Positions 43,149-52,783 are shown, counted from the first letter of the stretch. The stretch: 64,000 nt of DNA from Pseudomonas sp. UMAB-08 (GCF_900095225.1 NZ_LT607417.1:249263-313262); one strand, 5' to 3'. Notes: generated from the letters alone by a model not told the origin. Numbers and translations: made by a program.

Positions 43149-43463
43149 TCAGTCCCGCCCGGAAGCGTCGTCGACGTCGACGTCTTCGTCCGCATCATCA
43201 TCGCTTGGCGTAAACGCGCTCAGGCACACGATCCGGTGATCAGCGTTGTCATCGCTGAGGGTCCAGCTCTGCAATTGCGTATCAAACGTCGCAGCCTGCA
43301 CCTGCGCCAGGCTGAAACGCCAGAATTTGCGCTCGCGACCGTCTATTGCCTCGATCTCCAGATGGTCGTCGCCCAGGGAAAACTCCCAGGCATGCAGCCC
43401 GTCAATTTCCAGCATGTTAGACGTTTGCAAGGCCGCAAGCAGGGTTTGGTTAGTGCTGGTCAT
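43149..43463 (-). CDS. Small acidic hypothetical protein (DUF5629-like)
   Basis: A 104-residue soluble protein, MTSTNQTLLAALQTSNMLEIDGLHAWEFSLGDDHLEIEAIDGRE, with an acidic C-terminal tail (DDDADEDVDVDD). It resembles a Pseudomonas-restricted family I associate with DUF5629, with moderate certainty. The ATG 43463 has no strong ribosome site; a TTG at 43472 is in frame. No signal or helix for membranes. Function unknown. Confidence 0.65.
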   Translation of the reverse strand: MTSTNQTLLAALQTSNMLEIDGLHAWEFSLGDDHLEIEAIDGRERKFWRFSLAQVQAATFDTQLQSWTLSDDNADHRIVCLSAFTPSDDDADEDVDVDDASGRD

Positions 43464-43520
43464 AACGTTCAATCGCCTGAGTTAAAGGACGAATGATAGG
43501 CCAAACGGCTTCCCAATTCC

Positions 43521-44486
43521 TCAGAGAACACGATGATCGGGTTCCCTGCCAGCCAGTACCTGACGCAAATTGTCTGCCGCCGTACGCGCCATTAAGGCTC
43601 GCGCTTCCACGGTGGCGGAGCCGATATGCGGCAATGCCACCAGGTTTTTCAGGTTCAACAGCGGCGAATCAGCAGGCAACGGCTCTTTTTCGAACACATC
43701 CAGCCCGGCAGCGCGAATTTTCTGCGCGCGCAGGGTTTCAATCAACGCTGACTCGTTCACCACCTGACCGCGCGACACATTGATAAACAGGGTCTGCGGA
43801 CGCATCAACCCGAACTCTCGAGGGCCGATAAGCTGCTCGGTTTTGGCCGACAAGGGTACGCAAACGCAGATGATATCGACGCTTGCCAACAACGCGTCCA
43901 ACTCGAGCTTTTGCGCGCCCAGTTCTTGCTCCAGCGTGGGCTTATGTGAACGACCACTGTAGAAAATCGGCATGCCAAACCCAAAGTGACCACGACGGGC
44001 AATCGCCGCGCCGATTCGGCCCAGACCAATGATGCCCAGGCGTTTTCCATGCACATCGACGCCAAACAGTGAGTCGCTAATGTTCTTTTCCAGCCACTGA
44101 CCGGTTTTCACCAGGTCGGCAACCTCCAGCGCGCGGCGCGCAACCATCATCAACAGGAGAAACGCGGTGTCGGCAGTGGTCTCGGTCACGGCATCTGGCG
44201 TATGGGTCAATTGAATGCCCCGCTCGCGCAGGTAATCGAGATCATAATTGTCAACACCGGCCGACACACTGGCGATCACTTTGAGCCTGGGTGCCAGCTC
44301 TAGAATGCTACGGTCCAGTTTGAGACTGGCGCCGAGCATCGCGTCGGCCTCGGGCAATGCGTCGAAAAAGCGTGCCTTGTCACGCCCCAGCGGCGCTTCG
44401 CAGATCGTCACATTGAACTGCTGCTCCAGCTCGGCCACTACCTCAGCCGAGGACACGCGGCTGAAAATCACTAAATTCTGCTTCAT
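43521..44486 (-). CDS. D-2-hydroxyacid dehydrogenase (2-ketogluconate/glyoxylate reductase type)
   Basis: A 321-residue NAD(P)-dependent enzyme: Rossmann motif GKRLGIIGLGRIGAAIA, catalytic Arg in INVSRGQVVNE, Glu in DVFEKEPLP and His in ALPHIGSATVEAR. The GhrB/TkrA branch reduces glyoxylate, hydroxypyruvate and 2-ketogluconate. It lies 10 nt downstream of an MFS transporter gene, in one unit, and near gcd, which fits a sugar-acid role such as 2-ketogluconate reduction. GAGGAA precedes ATG 44486. Confidence 0.87.
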   Translation of the reverse strand: MKQNLVIFSRVSSAEVVAELEQQFNVTICEAPLGRDKARFFDALPEADAMLGASLKLDRSILELAPRLKVIASVSAGVDNYDLDYLRERGIQLTHTPDAVTETTADTAFLLLMMVARRALEVADLVKTGQWLEKNISDSLFGVDVHGKRLGIIGLGRIGAAIARRGHFGFGMPIFYSGRSHKPTLEQELGAQKLELDALLASVDIICVCVPLSAKTEQLIGPREFGLMRPQTLFINVSRGQVVNESALIETLRAQKIRAAGLDVFEKEPLPADSPLLNLKNLVALPHIGSATVEARALMARTAADNLRQVLAGREPDHRVL

Positions 44487-44496
44487 TACCGGTTCC

Positions 44497-45822
44497 TCAA
44501 TCGTGAATCGTTTCGCGCACGTAATAGCGCGTCGGTATGCCCCAGATAATCAGCGCTGTCGCCACCAGACAAACCGCGCCGAGCAGGTACAGTGCCGGGG
44601 TCGCGGTGCCGGTCAGGTCTTTGATGCGCCCGACCATGAAGGGCGCAATTACCCCGCCGAGCTGGCCGAGAGAGTTGATCAGGGCGATCCCGGCAGCCGC
44701 AGCCATGCCGCTGAGAAAACGCGGTGGAATGGTCCAGAAAATAGGCATCCAGGCGATGATGCCGGTAAGGATCATCGTCATGCCGATCATCAGCGGCGTG
44801 AGCTGCCCGGGATAAACAGCGCAAACCAGATAACCGGCTGCCGTCAACAAGGCGCAACCGGCCATGTGCCAACGGCGTTCGCCATGCCGGTCGGAACTGG
44901 CACCAATCAACAGATTGCCGATGACCGCGCCCACGTACGGGATCACGGTAAGCAAGCCGATATTCAAGGTATCGGCCACGCCTGCGGTTTTGATCAACTG
45001 CGGCATCCAGAACAGCAGCCCGGTCAAGGCCATTACCAGGCACAGGTAGATGCCCGACATGACGTACGTGGTCGGTTGTTTCCAGATGTCTGCAAACGTG
45101 TGCGAGGCCTCCGGTTTTGCCTCCTTGGCCATGCGGTCGAGCATCACCTGCTTCTCTTCGGCGCTGAGCCACGGTGCATCCTGAATGCGGTCGCAGACCA
45201 GCCAGAACACCACCCCACCGAGCAGGATCGAAGGAATACCTTCAAGCAGAAATAGCCAGCGCCAGCCGGCAATCCCCAAGGCACCATCAAAATGACCAAG
45301 GATCAAACCGGCAATCGGGCCACCGACGATCCCACACAGGCAGATCGAACTTTTAAAGTAGGAATTGACCCGCGCCCGACGCGTGCCTGGGTACCACTGA
45401 GTGAAGAAATACAGCACGCCGGGGACGAAACCGGCCTCCATCACCCCAATAAGAAAGCGCAGGGTGTAGAACCAGAATTCATTCTGCACAAACATCATGC
45501 AGGCCGAGGTAATCCCCCACGTAACCATGATCCGCGCAATCCAGACGCGCGCGCCGATCTTGTGCAGAAGCATGTTGCTCGGCACTTCGAACAGGAAATA
45601 ACCCACGAAAAACAGGCTCGCGCCCAGCCCGTAAACAGTTTCGCTGAACCCCAGATCGCTCTGCATCTGCAACTTGGCAAAACTGATATTCACCCGGTCC
45701 AGGTAAGCGAACAGGAAGCAGGCAATGAACAGCGGAATGATCCGCCAGTTCACTTTGCGATAGATGCTGTCTTCGAACGATTCGGCATACGGTTGCTCTA
45801 CCGGCACTGTATTAGCGGTCAT
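44497..45822 (-). CDS. MFS transporter, anion:cation symporter family
   Basis: A 441-residue 12-helix transporter of the ACS family (FLFAYLDRVNISFAKLQMQSDLGFSETVYGLGA; RFLIGVMEAGFVPGVLYF), which takes up sugar acids, tartrate, phthalate and similar anions with protons. GAGG lies 6 nt before ATG 45822; an earlier ATG at 45834 is less well placed. It is followed 10 nt later by the 2-ketoacid reductase gene, suggesting that it imports the reductase's substrate, for instance 2-ketogluconate or a related acid. Confidence 0.87.
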   Translation of the reverse strand: MTANTVPVEQPYAESFEDSIYRKVNWRIIPLFIACFLFAYLDRVNISFAKLQMQSDLGFSETVYGLGASLFFVGYFLFEVPSNMLLHKIGARVWIARIMVTWGITSACMMFVQNEFWFYTLRFLIGVMEAGFVPGVLYFFTQWYPGTRRARVNSYFKSSICLCGIVGGPIAGLILGHFDGALGIAGWRWLFLLEGIPSILLGGVVFWLVCDRIQDAPWLSAEEKQVMLDRMAKEAKPEASHTFADIWKQPTTYVMSGIYLCLVMALTGLLFWMPQLIKTAGVADTLNIGLLTVIPYVGAVIGNLLIGASSDRHGERRWHMAGCALLTAAGYLVCAVYPGQLTPLMIGMTMILTGIIAWMPIFWTIPPRFLSGMAAAAGIALINSLGQLGGVIAPFMVGRIKDLTGTATPALYLLGAVCLVATALIIWGIPTRYYVRETIHD

Positions 45823-45891
45823 GGCGTACCTCATTATTGTTATGGTTGTACGGAGCGCGACGAAATTTTGGGTCGATTTTGGCCGAAGACC

Positions 45892-45970
45892 GTAGGCGCT
45901 GGCTCGCCAGCGATCAGCCTGATGCGGTGGATCAGGCATACCGCCACCGCGGGCAAGCGCGCTCCTACAG
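45892..45970. repeat. REP doublet (REPIN) upstream of MFS gene
   Basis: GTAGGCGCTGGCTCGCCAGC (from 45892) and CCGCGGGCAAGCGCGCTCC ending in TAC (45949-45970) face each other as inverted REP-like elements. The left copy has diverged from the standard form. It separates the aldehyde dehydrogenase gene from the next transcription unit. Confidence 0.7.
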
Positions 45971-45989
45971 GTCTTATGTACGCGTCAGG

Positions 45990-47576
45990 CTACAAGCCAA
46001 TCGCAGCCGTTGACGCCCCCCCATCCACCAAGCGCTGAATACCCAGTGGGTTGGCGTTTTTCAGTGCATCGGGCAGTGCGCTGTCCGGGTAGTTCTGGAA
46101 GCACACCGGGCGCAGGAAACGATCGATCGCCAACGTCCCCACCGACGTCCCACGGGCATCGGAAGTCGCGGGATAAGGACCGCCGTGCACCATCGAATCG
46201 CACACCTCGACCCCGGTCGGATAACCGTTGAGCAGGATACGGCCGACTTTCAGTTCCAGCAGCGCAGTGAGTTCGCCGAACTGCTGCAAGTCGCCCGGTT
46301 CGGCGATCAAGGTGGCGGTGAGCTGACCGTGCAAACCGTGCAGGGCTTCGCTGAGTTGGGCTTGATCGGCGACTTCGACGACCACGGTGGTCGGGCCGAA
46401 CACTTCTTCCTGCAACACCGCATCGCCCTTGAGCAACAGGCTGACATCGGCCTTGAACAGTTGCGGCCGGGCCTGATGGCCCTGCTGTTCACTGCCTGCC
46501 AGATGCGCGATGCCCGGATGCGCCTGCAATGCCTGCAAGCCTTTGGCATAGCTGCCTAGCGTGCCCGCATTGAGCATGGTTTGCGGCGCTTGATCGTTGA
46601 TCTGCACGCTGAGTTGTTGCACGAATTCGCTGAACGCGGGCGAGCGCAAGCCAATGACCAGACCGGGATTGGTGCAGAACTGACCGCACCCTTGAACCAC
46701 TGACGCGGCCAGTTCACTGGCAATACTTTCGCCGCGTGCAGCCAAGGCCTCGGGAAGAATGATCACCGGATTGATGCTGCTCATCTCGGCGAACACCGGA
46801 ATCGGTTGTGGGCGCGCTGCGGCCATGTCGCACAGGGCGCGGCCACCTTTGAGCGAGCCAGTGAAGCCCACAGCCAGAATCGCCGGATGCTTGACCAGCG
46901 CTTCACCCACCCCAGCGCCGTAGATCATGTTGAACACGCCCGCCGGCATGCCGGTTTTTTCCGCCGCGCGAATGATCGCATCAGCGACCTGTTCGGCGGT
47001 TGCCATGTGCCCGCTGTGGGCCTTGAACACCACCGGGCAACCGGCCGCGAGGGCCGACGCGGTATCGCCACCGGCCGTCGAGAACGCCAGCGGAAAGTTA
47101 CTGGCGCCGAACACGGCAACCGGGCCCAGGCCGATGCGGTACTGACGCAGGTCCGGGCGTGGCAACGGTTTGCGTTCCGGCAACGCCTGATCGATTCGCG
47201 CACCGTAGAAGTCTCCACGGCGCAGGACCTTGGCGAACAAGCGCATCTGGCCGCTGGTGCGCCCGCGTTCGCCCTGGATACGCCCGGCAGGCAGCGCGGT
47301 TTCGCGGCAAACCACGGCAACGAAGTCATCGCCCAGCGCGTCGAGTTCATCGGCGATGGCGTCGAGGAATTCAGCCCGCTTCACTGCGCTCAATTGACGA
47401 TAGATCGGGTACGCAGCAGCGGCGGCTTTGGCGGCGCTGTCGACTTCTTCGAGGGTGGCCTGATAGAAATCATGGGGCAGCTTTTCGCCGGTGCTGGCGT
47501 CGACGCTGTGCACGATGACTTTGCCGGCAGCGCTACGCTGGCCGCCGATGTAGTTGTGACCAAGAATGTGGGACAT
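45990..47576 (-). CDS. 2,5-dioxovalerate (2-oxoglutarate semialdehyde) dehydrogenase
   Basis: A 528-residue aldehyde dehydrogenase of the KGSADH type, with GPVAVFGASNFPLAFSTAGGDTASALAAGCPV, the Glu in FAEMSSINPV, and the catalytic Cys in GCGQFCTNPG. It oxidises 2-oxoglutarate semialdehyde to 2-oxoglutarate, the last step of non-phosphorylative pentonate and of hexarate pathways. It follows the AraD1-family gene by 12 nt in the same unit, which supports the pentonate reading. Confidence 0.9.
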   Translation of the reverse strand: MSHILGHNYIGGQRSAAGKVIVHSVDASTGEKLPHDFYQATLEEVDSAAKAAAAAYPIYRQLSAVKRAEFLDAIADELDALGDDFVAVVCRETALPAGRIQGERGRTSGQMRLFAKVLRRGDFYGARIDQALPERKPLPRPDLRQYRIGLGPVAVFGASNFPLAFSTAGGDTASALAAGCPVVFKAHSGHMATAEQVADAIIRAAEKTGMPAGVFNMIYGAGVGEALVKHPAILAVGFTGSLKGGRALCDMAAARPQPIPVFAEMSSINPVIILPEALAARGESIASELAASVVQGCGQFCTNPGLVIGLRSPAFSEFVQQLSVQINDQAPQTMLNAGTLGSYAKGLQALQAHPGIAHLAGSEQQGHQARPQLFKADVSLLLKGDAVLQEEVFGPTTVVVEVADQAQLSEALHGLHGQLTATLIAEPGDLQQFGELTALLELKVGRILLNGYPTGVEVCDSMVHGGPYPATSDARGTSVGTLAIDRFLRPVCFQNYPDSALPDALKNANPLGIQRLVDGGASTAAIGL

Positions 47577-47588
47577 GAACGATGCTCC

Positions 47589-48581
47589 TTAAAGGGTGCC
47601 AATGGCGCCGGGCTGAAAAGCCGCTTCAGCCGGGGCGATGCCGTTGATCAATGGGGCGCCGAAGTCGGCCTGACTGATTTCGAACGTATCCCCCGGCCGG
47701 GCGCACACGCCGTCGGCAAAAGACAGGGTCGCAGTGCCGAAGAAATGAATGTGCACATCGCCCGGACGCAGGAATTGGCTGTACTTGAAGTGGTGGTATT
47801 CGAGGTTCTCGAAGCTGTGGCACATGTTGGCCTCGCCACTGAGGAACTCTTTTCCCCAGAGCACCGTGCCGTCACGGAGGATCCGGCTGGTGCCTGACAG
47901 GTGTTGCGGCAGTTCACCCACCCGCAATTCCGGGCCAAATGAGCAGGCGCGTAATTTGGAGTGAGCGAGGTACAGGTAGTTTTTGCGCTCCATCACATGG
48001 TCGGAAAACTCATTGCCGATGGCGAAGCCCAGACGGTACGGCTTATGGTCAGGACCAATCACATACAAACCGCTCAACTCAGGTTCTTCGCCAGCGTCTT
48101 CAGCGAACGGCGGCAGCGGGAATGAACGCCCAGGGCGAACGACGATGCTGCCGTCGCCTTTATAGAACCATTCCGGCTGCACCCCTGCCTGGCCGGCGGC
48201 CGGTTTACCCCCCTCAAGACCCCATTGGAAAATGCGCATGCTGTCGGTCAGCGTTGCGTCGTCAACTGTGTGCTGATGCATTTTGTCCCGCGTCGCAGCG
48301 CTGCCCAAATGCGTCAAGCCGGTACCGCTGACCAGCATGTGCGCCGGATCGGGATGGTCCAGCGGCGGCAGAATGCGCAGCTCTTGCAGCAGTTGCGGGT
48401 AATCGTGGTCGGCGCCCAGCCCTTGGTGCTCGACCTGCTGCACCAGACTGACGCCCGCCTCAATCGCGGCCAACGCCAGTTCGCGAACGCTGGCAGCACC
48501 CACCACTTCGCGCACCTGCTCGCCATCCACCACGCCAACTCGACGCTGGCCATTGCTCAATTCGAACTGTACTAAATGCAT
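47589..48581 (-). CDS. AraD1 family protein (fumarylacetoacetase fold)
   Basis: A 330-residue protein of the AraD1/GguC group: MHLVQFELSNGQRRVGVVDG at the start, MLVSGTGLTHLGSAATRDKM in the middle, and GNEFSDHVMERKNYLYLAHSK, which resembles the metal site of the FAH superfamily. In pentonate pathways this family acts on 2-keto-3-deoxy-pentonate. ATG 48581 is chosen because AGAGGGG is 9 nt away; ATG 48587 is two codons earlier and also possible. It lies between the MFS gene and the KGSADH gene. Confidence 0.85.
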   Translation of the reverse strand: MHLVQFELSNGQRRVGVVDGEQVREVVGAASVRELALAAIEAGVSLVQQVEHQGLGADHDYPQLLQELRILPPLDHPDPAHMLVSGTGLTHLGSAATRDKMHQHTVDDATLTDSMRIFQWGLEGGKPAAGQAGVQPEWFYKGDGSIVVRPGRSFPLPPFAEDAGEEPELSGLYVIGPDHKPYRLGFAIGNEFSDHVMERKNYLYLAHSKLRACSFGPELRVGELPQHLSGTSRILRDGTVLWGKEFLSGEANMCHSFENLEYHHFKYSQFLRPGDVHIHFFGTATLSFADGVCARPGDTFEISQADFGAPLINGIAPAEAAFQPGAIGTL

Positions 48582-48606
48582 GTGCATGCTCCCCTCTTTG
48601 CAGGAT

Positions 48607-49944
48607 TCAAGGACGGCTGGCAGGCTGAGCCCTTTGGCTTCGGGCGCTGGCAGCAAATTCGGTCGGAGCCAGAGCGTGTTTACGCTCCAGCAGGCGGTAG
48701 ACGACGCCGGTCAGGAACACGCCGAAGACCATGACGCCAGACAGGAAATACAGGCCCGAGGCAAGGTTGCCGGTGTACTCCTTCAGCGCGCCGATCACGA
48801 ACGGTCCGATGTAGCCGCCGAGGTTGCCGACCGAGTTGATCAGGGCGATACCGGCCGCTGCACTGGCCCCGGCAAAGAAGCGTCCCGGCAAGGTCCAGAA
48901 CACTGCCGTACAGGAAAACAGCGCAAACGCTACCAGGCACAGAGCAGCCAGTTGCAGCACCGGCATCGTCAGCCAGGCGCTGAGAAACAGGCCAATGGCG
49001 CCGAGCACATACAGCACCGCCAGATGCCCGTAGCGGTCATTCAATCGGTCGGAGCTGCGCGGGATGATCAACAAACCGATGATGCCGAAGATATAGGGAA
49101 CCGCCGAGACGAAACCGGTGGTCAGGTCGCTGCCGCCGAACTGCTTGATCAAGGTCGGCAGCCACAAGCCCAGTCCATAAATGCTCAGGGTCACGGGCAG
49201 GTAGAACAGCGCCAGCAGTAACACGCGCTTGTCTTTAAGGGCATGCAACGGATTGCCGTGGCGGGTCTGGCCATACTCTTCCAGGTCCTTTTTCAGCTCA
49301 CCGGCCAACCAGTTCTTCTCGGCCTGGTCCATCCACTTCACCTGCTTCGGACCATCCGGCAACCAGCGCAACACCGGCCAGGTCAGCAGAATCGCCGGGG
49401 TGCCGATGACGATGAACAGCCACTGCCAGCCGTGCAGACCCAACACGCCATCCATCCCCAGCAGGCCACCGGAAACCGGCCCGGTGATCATCATGGCGAT
49501 GGGTTGCGACAGGATAAACAAGCCGAGGATCTTGCCGCGATGGCGAACCGGGAACCATTGAGTGATGTAGTACAACACCCCCGGAAAGAAGCCCGCCTCC
49601 GCCGCGCCCAGCAGCAAGCGCATCAGGTAGAAACTGTGCGGCCCTTGAACAAACGCCATGCCGATGGTGATCGCGCCCCAGGTGATCATGATGCGGGCGA
49701 ACCAGCGGCGGGCACCGAAGCGTTCAAGCATCAGGTTGCTGGGGATCTCCAACAGGAAGTAGCCGATAAAAAACAGCCCGGCGCCCAACCCGTAGGCGGC
49801 GTCACCGATGCCCAGGTCCGCGCCCATGTGCAGCTTGGCGAAACCGACGGCAGAGCGATCCACGTAAGCGATCAGGTACAGCAGGATCAGGAAGGGAATC
49901 AGTTTCAGGGTGATGCGGCGTATAAGCCGGAGTTCCTGGCTCAT
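48607..49944 (-). CDS. MFS transporter, ACS family (sugar-acid uptake)
   Basis: A 445-residue 12-helix transporter: LIAYVDRSAVGFAKLHMGADLGIGDAAYGLGAG and RLLLGAAEAGFFPGVLYYITQWFP mark the ACS family. It is the first gene of the minus-strand unit (MFS, AraD1, KGSADH) and divergent from the dehydratase, so it likely imports a pentonate such as arabinonate or xylonate. GGAG lies 9 nt before ATG 49944. Confidence 0.88.
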   Translation of the reverse strand: MSQELRLIRRITLKLIPFLILLYLIAYVDRSAVGFAKLHMGADLGIGDAAYGLGAGLFFIGYFLLEIPSNLMLERFGARRWFARIMITWGAITIGMAFVQGPHSFYLMRLLLGAAEAGFFPGVLYYITQWFPVRHRGKILGLFILSQPIAMMITGPVSGGLLGMDGVLGLHGWQWLFIVIGTPAILLTWPVLRWLPDGPKQVKWMDQAEKNWLAGELKKDLEEYGQTRHGNPLHALKDKRVLLLALFYLPVTLSIYGLGLWLPTLIKQFGGSDLTTGFVSAVPYIFGIIGLLIIPRSSDRLNDRYGHLAVLYVLGAIGLFLSAWLTMPVLQLAALCLVAFALFSCTAVFWTLPGRFFAGASAAAGIALINSVGNLGGYIGPFVIGALKEYTGNLASGLYFLSGVMVFGVFLTGVVYRLLERKHALAPTEFAASARSQRAQPASRP

Positions 49945-50040
49945 GAAGGTGGTCTCCAATTGTTTTTGTTATGGAACCTCGGGGATCGCCTCTGCACCTT
50001 ACAGCACTGGCAGGGTCGTCCCTCACTGGAAATCGACTAT

Positions 50041-50053
50041 ATAGTATTACTAT
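50041..50053. promoter_or_regulatory. FadR/GntR-type operator in the divergent promoter
   Basis: ATAGTATTACTAT is a perfect 13-bp palindrome (6+1+6) and contains TAGTATTACTA, which fits the TnGTnnnACnA consensus of FadR-subfamily GntR regulators. It sits between the divergent MFS and dehydratase genes, and a FadR-type regulator gene is two genes away at 51990. Confidence 0.7.
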
Positions 50054-50140
50054 TTAAGCCACAACTCTTCCAAATACAGGTTTTTAGGCTTACTTTAACC
50101 AAAGTAAACGCCATTAAGTCTTACAATAAGAGTGATGATC

Positions 50141-51883
50141 ATGTCTGATTCCGAAAAAAAACCACCCCTGCGTTCTGCCCAATGGTTTGGTACTGCCGAC
50201 AAAAACGGCTTTATGTACCGCAGCTGGATGAAGAACCAGGGCATCGCCGATCATCAATTCCATGGCAAGCCCATCATTGGTATCTGCAATACCTGGTCGG
50301 AACTGACGCCGTGCAACGCGCATTTCCGGCAGATCGCCGAGCACGTCAAACGTGGGGTGATCGAAGCTGGCGGCTTCCCGGTGGAGTTCCCGGTGTTTTC
50401 CAATGGCGAATCCAACCTGCGCCCTACCGCCATGTTCACCCGCAACCTGACGAGCATGGATGTCGAAGAAGCGATCCGTGGGAACCCTATCGATGGCGTA
50501 GTGCTGCTGACCGGCTGCGATAAAACCACCCCGGCACTGCTGATGGGCGCCGCCAGTTGCGACGTGCCTGCCATCGTCGTCACCGGTGGGCCGATGCTCA
50601 ACGGCAAGCACAAAGGCAAGGACATCGGCTCCGGCACCGTGGTCTGGCAACTCAGTGAACAAGTGAAAGCCGGGCAGATCAGCCTTGACGACTTCCTTGC
50701 AGCAGAAGGCGGCATGTCCCGTTCGGCAGGTACCTGCAACACCATGGGCACCGCCTCGACCATGGCCTGCATGGCCGAAGCACTCGGTACGTCGCTGCCC
50801 CATAACGCGGCGATTCCCGCAGTCGATGCCCGACGCTACGTGCTCGCGCATATGTCCGGCATGCGTGCGGTGGAGATGGTCCGTGAAGACCTGCGCCTGT
50901 CGAAAATCCTGACTAAAGAAGCCTTCGAAAACGCCATTCGCGTCAACGCCGCCATCGGTGGTTCGACCAATGCGGTCATTCACTTGAAGGCGATTGCCGG
51001 ACGTATCGGCGTCGAACTGGACCTCGACGACTGGACCCGCATGGGTCGCGGTATACCGACCATTGTCGACCTGCAGCCCTCGGGGCGCTTCCTGATGGAA
51101 GAGTTCTATTACGCGGGCGGTCTACCTGCGGTGCTGCGTCGTCTCGATGAAGCCAATTTGCTGCCCAACCCGGACGCCCTGACCGTCAACGGTAAAACCC
51201 TCCGCGACAACAACAAAGCCTCGCCGATCTATGGCGAGGACGAAGTGATCCGCACGATCGACAACCCGATTCGCGCCGACGGCGGCATCTGTGTGCTGCG
51301 CGGCAACCTTGCACCACTGGGGGCCGTACTCAAACCGTCGGCTGCCAGCGCCGAATTGATGCAGCACCGTGGCCGTGCCGTGGTGTTCGAGAACTTCGAC
51401 CACTACAAGGCACGGATCAACGACCCTGAACTGGACATCGACGCCAGCTGCGTCATGGTGATGAAAAACTGCGGACCGAAGGGTTATCCAGGCATGGCCG
51501 AAGTCGGCAACATGGGCTTGCCCGCGAAACTGTTGGCTCAGGGCGTGACCGACATGGTGCGCATCTCCGACGCGCGCATGAGTGGCACCGCTTATGGCAC
51601 GGTGGTCTTGCATGTGGCACCGGAAGCCGCCGCGGGCGGACCATTGGCGGTGGTGCATGAAGGCGACTGGATCGAACTCGACTGCGCCAACGGCCGTTTG
51701 CACCTGGACATCTCCGATGCCGAACTGGCCGGGCGTCTGGCCGACTGGCAGGCGCCAGAGAAATTACTGCTGGGTGGTTATCGCCAGCTGTACATCGACC
51801 ACGTGATGCAAGCCGATCAAGGTTGCGATTTCGACTTTCTGGTTGGCTGTCGTGGCGCCGAAGTACCGCGTCATTCGCACTGA
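50141..51883 (+). CDS. IlvD/Edd family sugar-acid dehydratase (L-arabinonate type)
   Basis: A 580-residue dehydratase. Cys58, Cys126 (TGCDKTTPA) and Cys199 (TCNTMGTAS) line up with the three [2Fe-2S] ligands of L-arabinonate dehydratase, and the length matches. It would turn a pentonate into 2-keto-3-deoxy-pentonate, the substrate for the AraD1 protein across the divergent promoter. AAGAG lies 8 nt before ATG 50141; a GTG (50132) and an ATG (50135) are in frame upstream. Dihydroxy-acid dehydratase itself (IlvD) is less likely given the neighbours. Confidence 0.88.
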   Translation: MSDSEKKPPLRSAQWFGTADKNGFMYRSWMKNQGIADHQFHGKPIIGICNTWSELTPCNAHFRQIAEHVKRGVIEAGGFPVEFPVFSNGESNLRPTAMFTRNLTSMDVEEAIRGNPIDGVVLLTGCDKTTPALLMGAASCDVPAIVVTGGPMLNGKHKGKDIGSGTVVWQLSEQVKAGQISLDDFLAAEGGMSRSAGTCNTMGTASTMACMAEALGTSLPHNAAIPAVDARRYVLAHMSGMRAVEMVREDLRLSKILTKEAFENAIRVNAAIGGSTNAVIHLKAIAGRIGVELDLDDWTRMGRGIPTIVDLQPSGRFLMEEFYYAGGLPAVLRRLDEANLLPNPDALTVNGKTLRDNNKASPIYGEDEVIRTIDNPIRADGGICVLRGNLAPLGAVLKPSAASAELMQHRGRAVVFENFDHYKARINDPELDIDASCVMVMKNCGPKGYPGMAEVGNMGLPAKLLAQGVTDMVRISDARMSGTAYGTVVLHVAPEAAAGGPLAVVHEGDWIELDCANGRLHLDISDAELAGRLADWQAPEKLLLGGYRQLYIDHVMQADQGCDFDFLVGCRGAEVPRHSH

Positions 51884-51899
51884 GTCTGCGGGATAAATA

Positions 51900-51928
51900 A
51901 CAGGGCGACGATACTATCGTCGCCCTGT
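51900..51928. terminator. Hairpin between dehydratase and regulator genes
   Basis: ACAGGGCGACGAT (51900-51912) and ATCGTCGCCCTGT (51916-51928) form a perfect 13-bp stem with a 3-nt loop. No T tract follows, so it may attenuate rather than fully end transcription before the regulator gene. Confidence 0.55.
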
Positions 51929-51989
51929 CTGGCCCCCTGCGCGATGCTATTATGCGCAGCACTTATTGCTCAGGAACGACCCGCCCCTC

Positions 51990-52712
51990 ATGGACTACCG
52001 TAAGCCCTCCGTCCGCAAAAGCATGCATGCCCGAATCGTTCAGGACATCGGCATGCAGATCGTATCCGGCCGCTTCAAGCCCGACGATAAACTGCCTGCC
52101 GAAACGACCTTGTGCGAAGAGTACGCGGTTAGCCGGCCAGTGCTACGTGAAGCCACGAGGGTGTTAGTTGCCAAAGGTCTGGTGTATTCCCGGCCGCGGG
52201 TCGGCACGGTGGTCAAACCACGTCGCGAATGGCATTTGCTTGACCCGGACGTGCTGCATTGGGTCATGCAAAGCAGCCCGCAAAATGAATTTTTCAACCT
52301 GCTGACCAGCGTACGCAGCATCATCGAGCCCGCTGCGGCCGCCCTCGCCGCCCAGTACGCGACCGATCAGGACATTGCATCGATTGGTGAAGCCTACCAA
52401 CGCATGGAAGCCGCGCCGACGCCTGAAGCACTGTTGCAGCCAGACCTGGACTTCCACAGCCGGATCGCCGACGCCACCCATAACGACCTGCTCGCACACC
52501 TGTGCAACATGCTGTCGCTGGCCCTGCGCGAAGCGTTGAAACACTCCAACCAACGGCCGAACCTGCATGAACTGGCGATGCCTCGTCACAAAGCGATTCT
52601 CACCGCCATCGAAAGCCGCGACGCCCTCGGCGCACGCCATGCCACGCTGGTGCAACTGGATGACGCAAGAAGCGCCCTGAACGTGGTCCTGGGGCAGGAT
52701 GTGGCGTTGTAA
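51990..52712 (+). CDS. FadR/GntR family transcriptional regulator
   Basis: A 240-residue regulator. The N-terminal winged helix has LPAETTLCEEYAVSRPVLREATRVLVAKGLV, and the C-terminal FCD domain supplies metal-ligand residues in DLDFHSRIADATHN and HKAILTAI. FadR-type repressors release DNA on binding sugar acids or ketoacids. The palindrome at 50041 is a fitting operator. ATG 51990 is chosen; the TTG at 51966 is in frame but unlikely. The ribosome site is weak. Confidence 0.9.
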   Translation: MDYRKPSVRKSMHARIVQDIGMQIVSGRFKPDDKLPAETTLCEEYAVSRPVLREATRVLVAKGLVYSRPRVGTVVKPRREWHLLDPDVLHWVMQSSPQNEFFNLLTSVRSIIEPAAAALAAQYATDQDIASIGEAYQRMEAAPTPEALLQPDLDFHSRIADATHNDLLAHLCNMLSLALREALKHSNQRPNLHELAMPRHKAILTAIESRDALGARHATLVQLDDARSALNVVLGQDVAL

Positions 52713-52736
52713 CAGAAACCAATCCTGACTCGGCAA

Positions 52737-52770
52737 TAAAAAACCGCAGCCCTTGAGCTGCGGTTTTTTT
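52737..52770. terminator. Bidirectional rho-independent terminator
   Basis: AAACCGCAGC (52741-52750) pairs with GCTGCGGTTT (52757-52766) around CCTTGA, with A and T runs on the two sides. It separates the convergent regulator and RND genes. Confidence 0.9.
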
Positions 52771-52783
52771 ATTGCGGACGACT

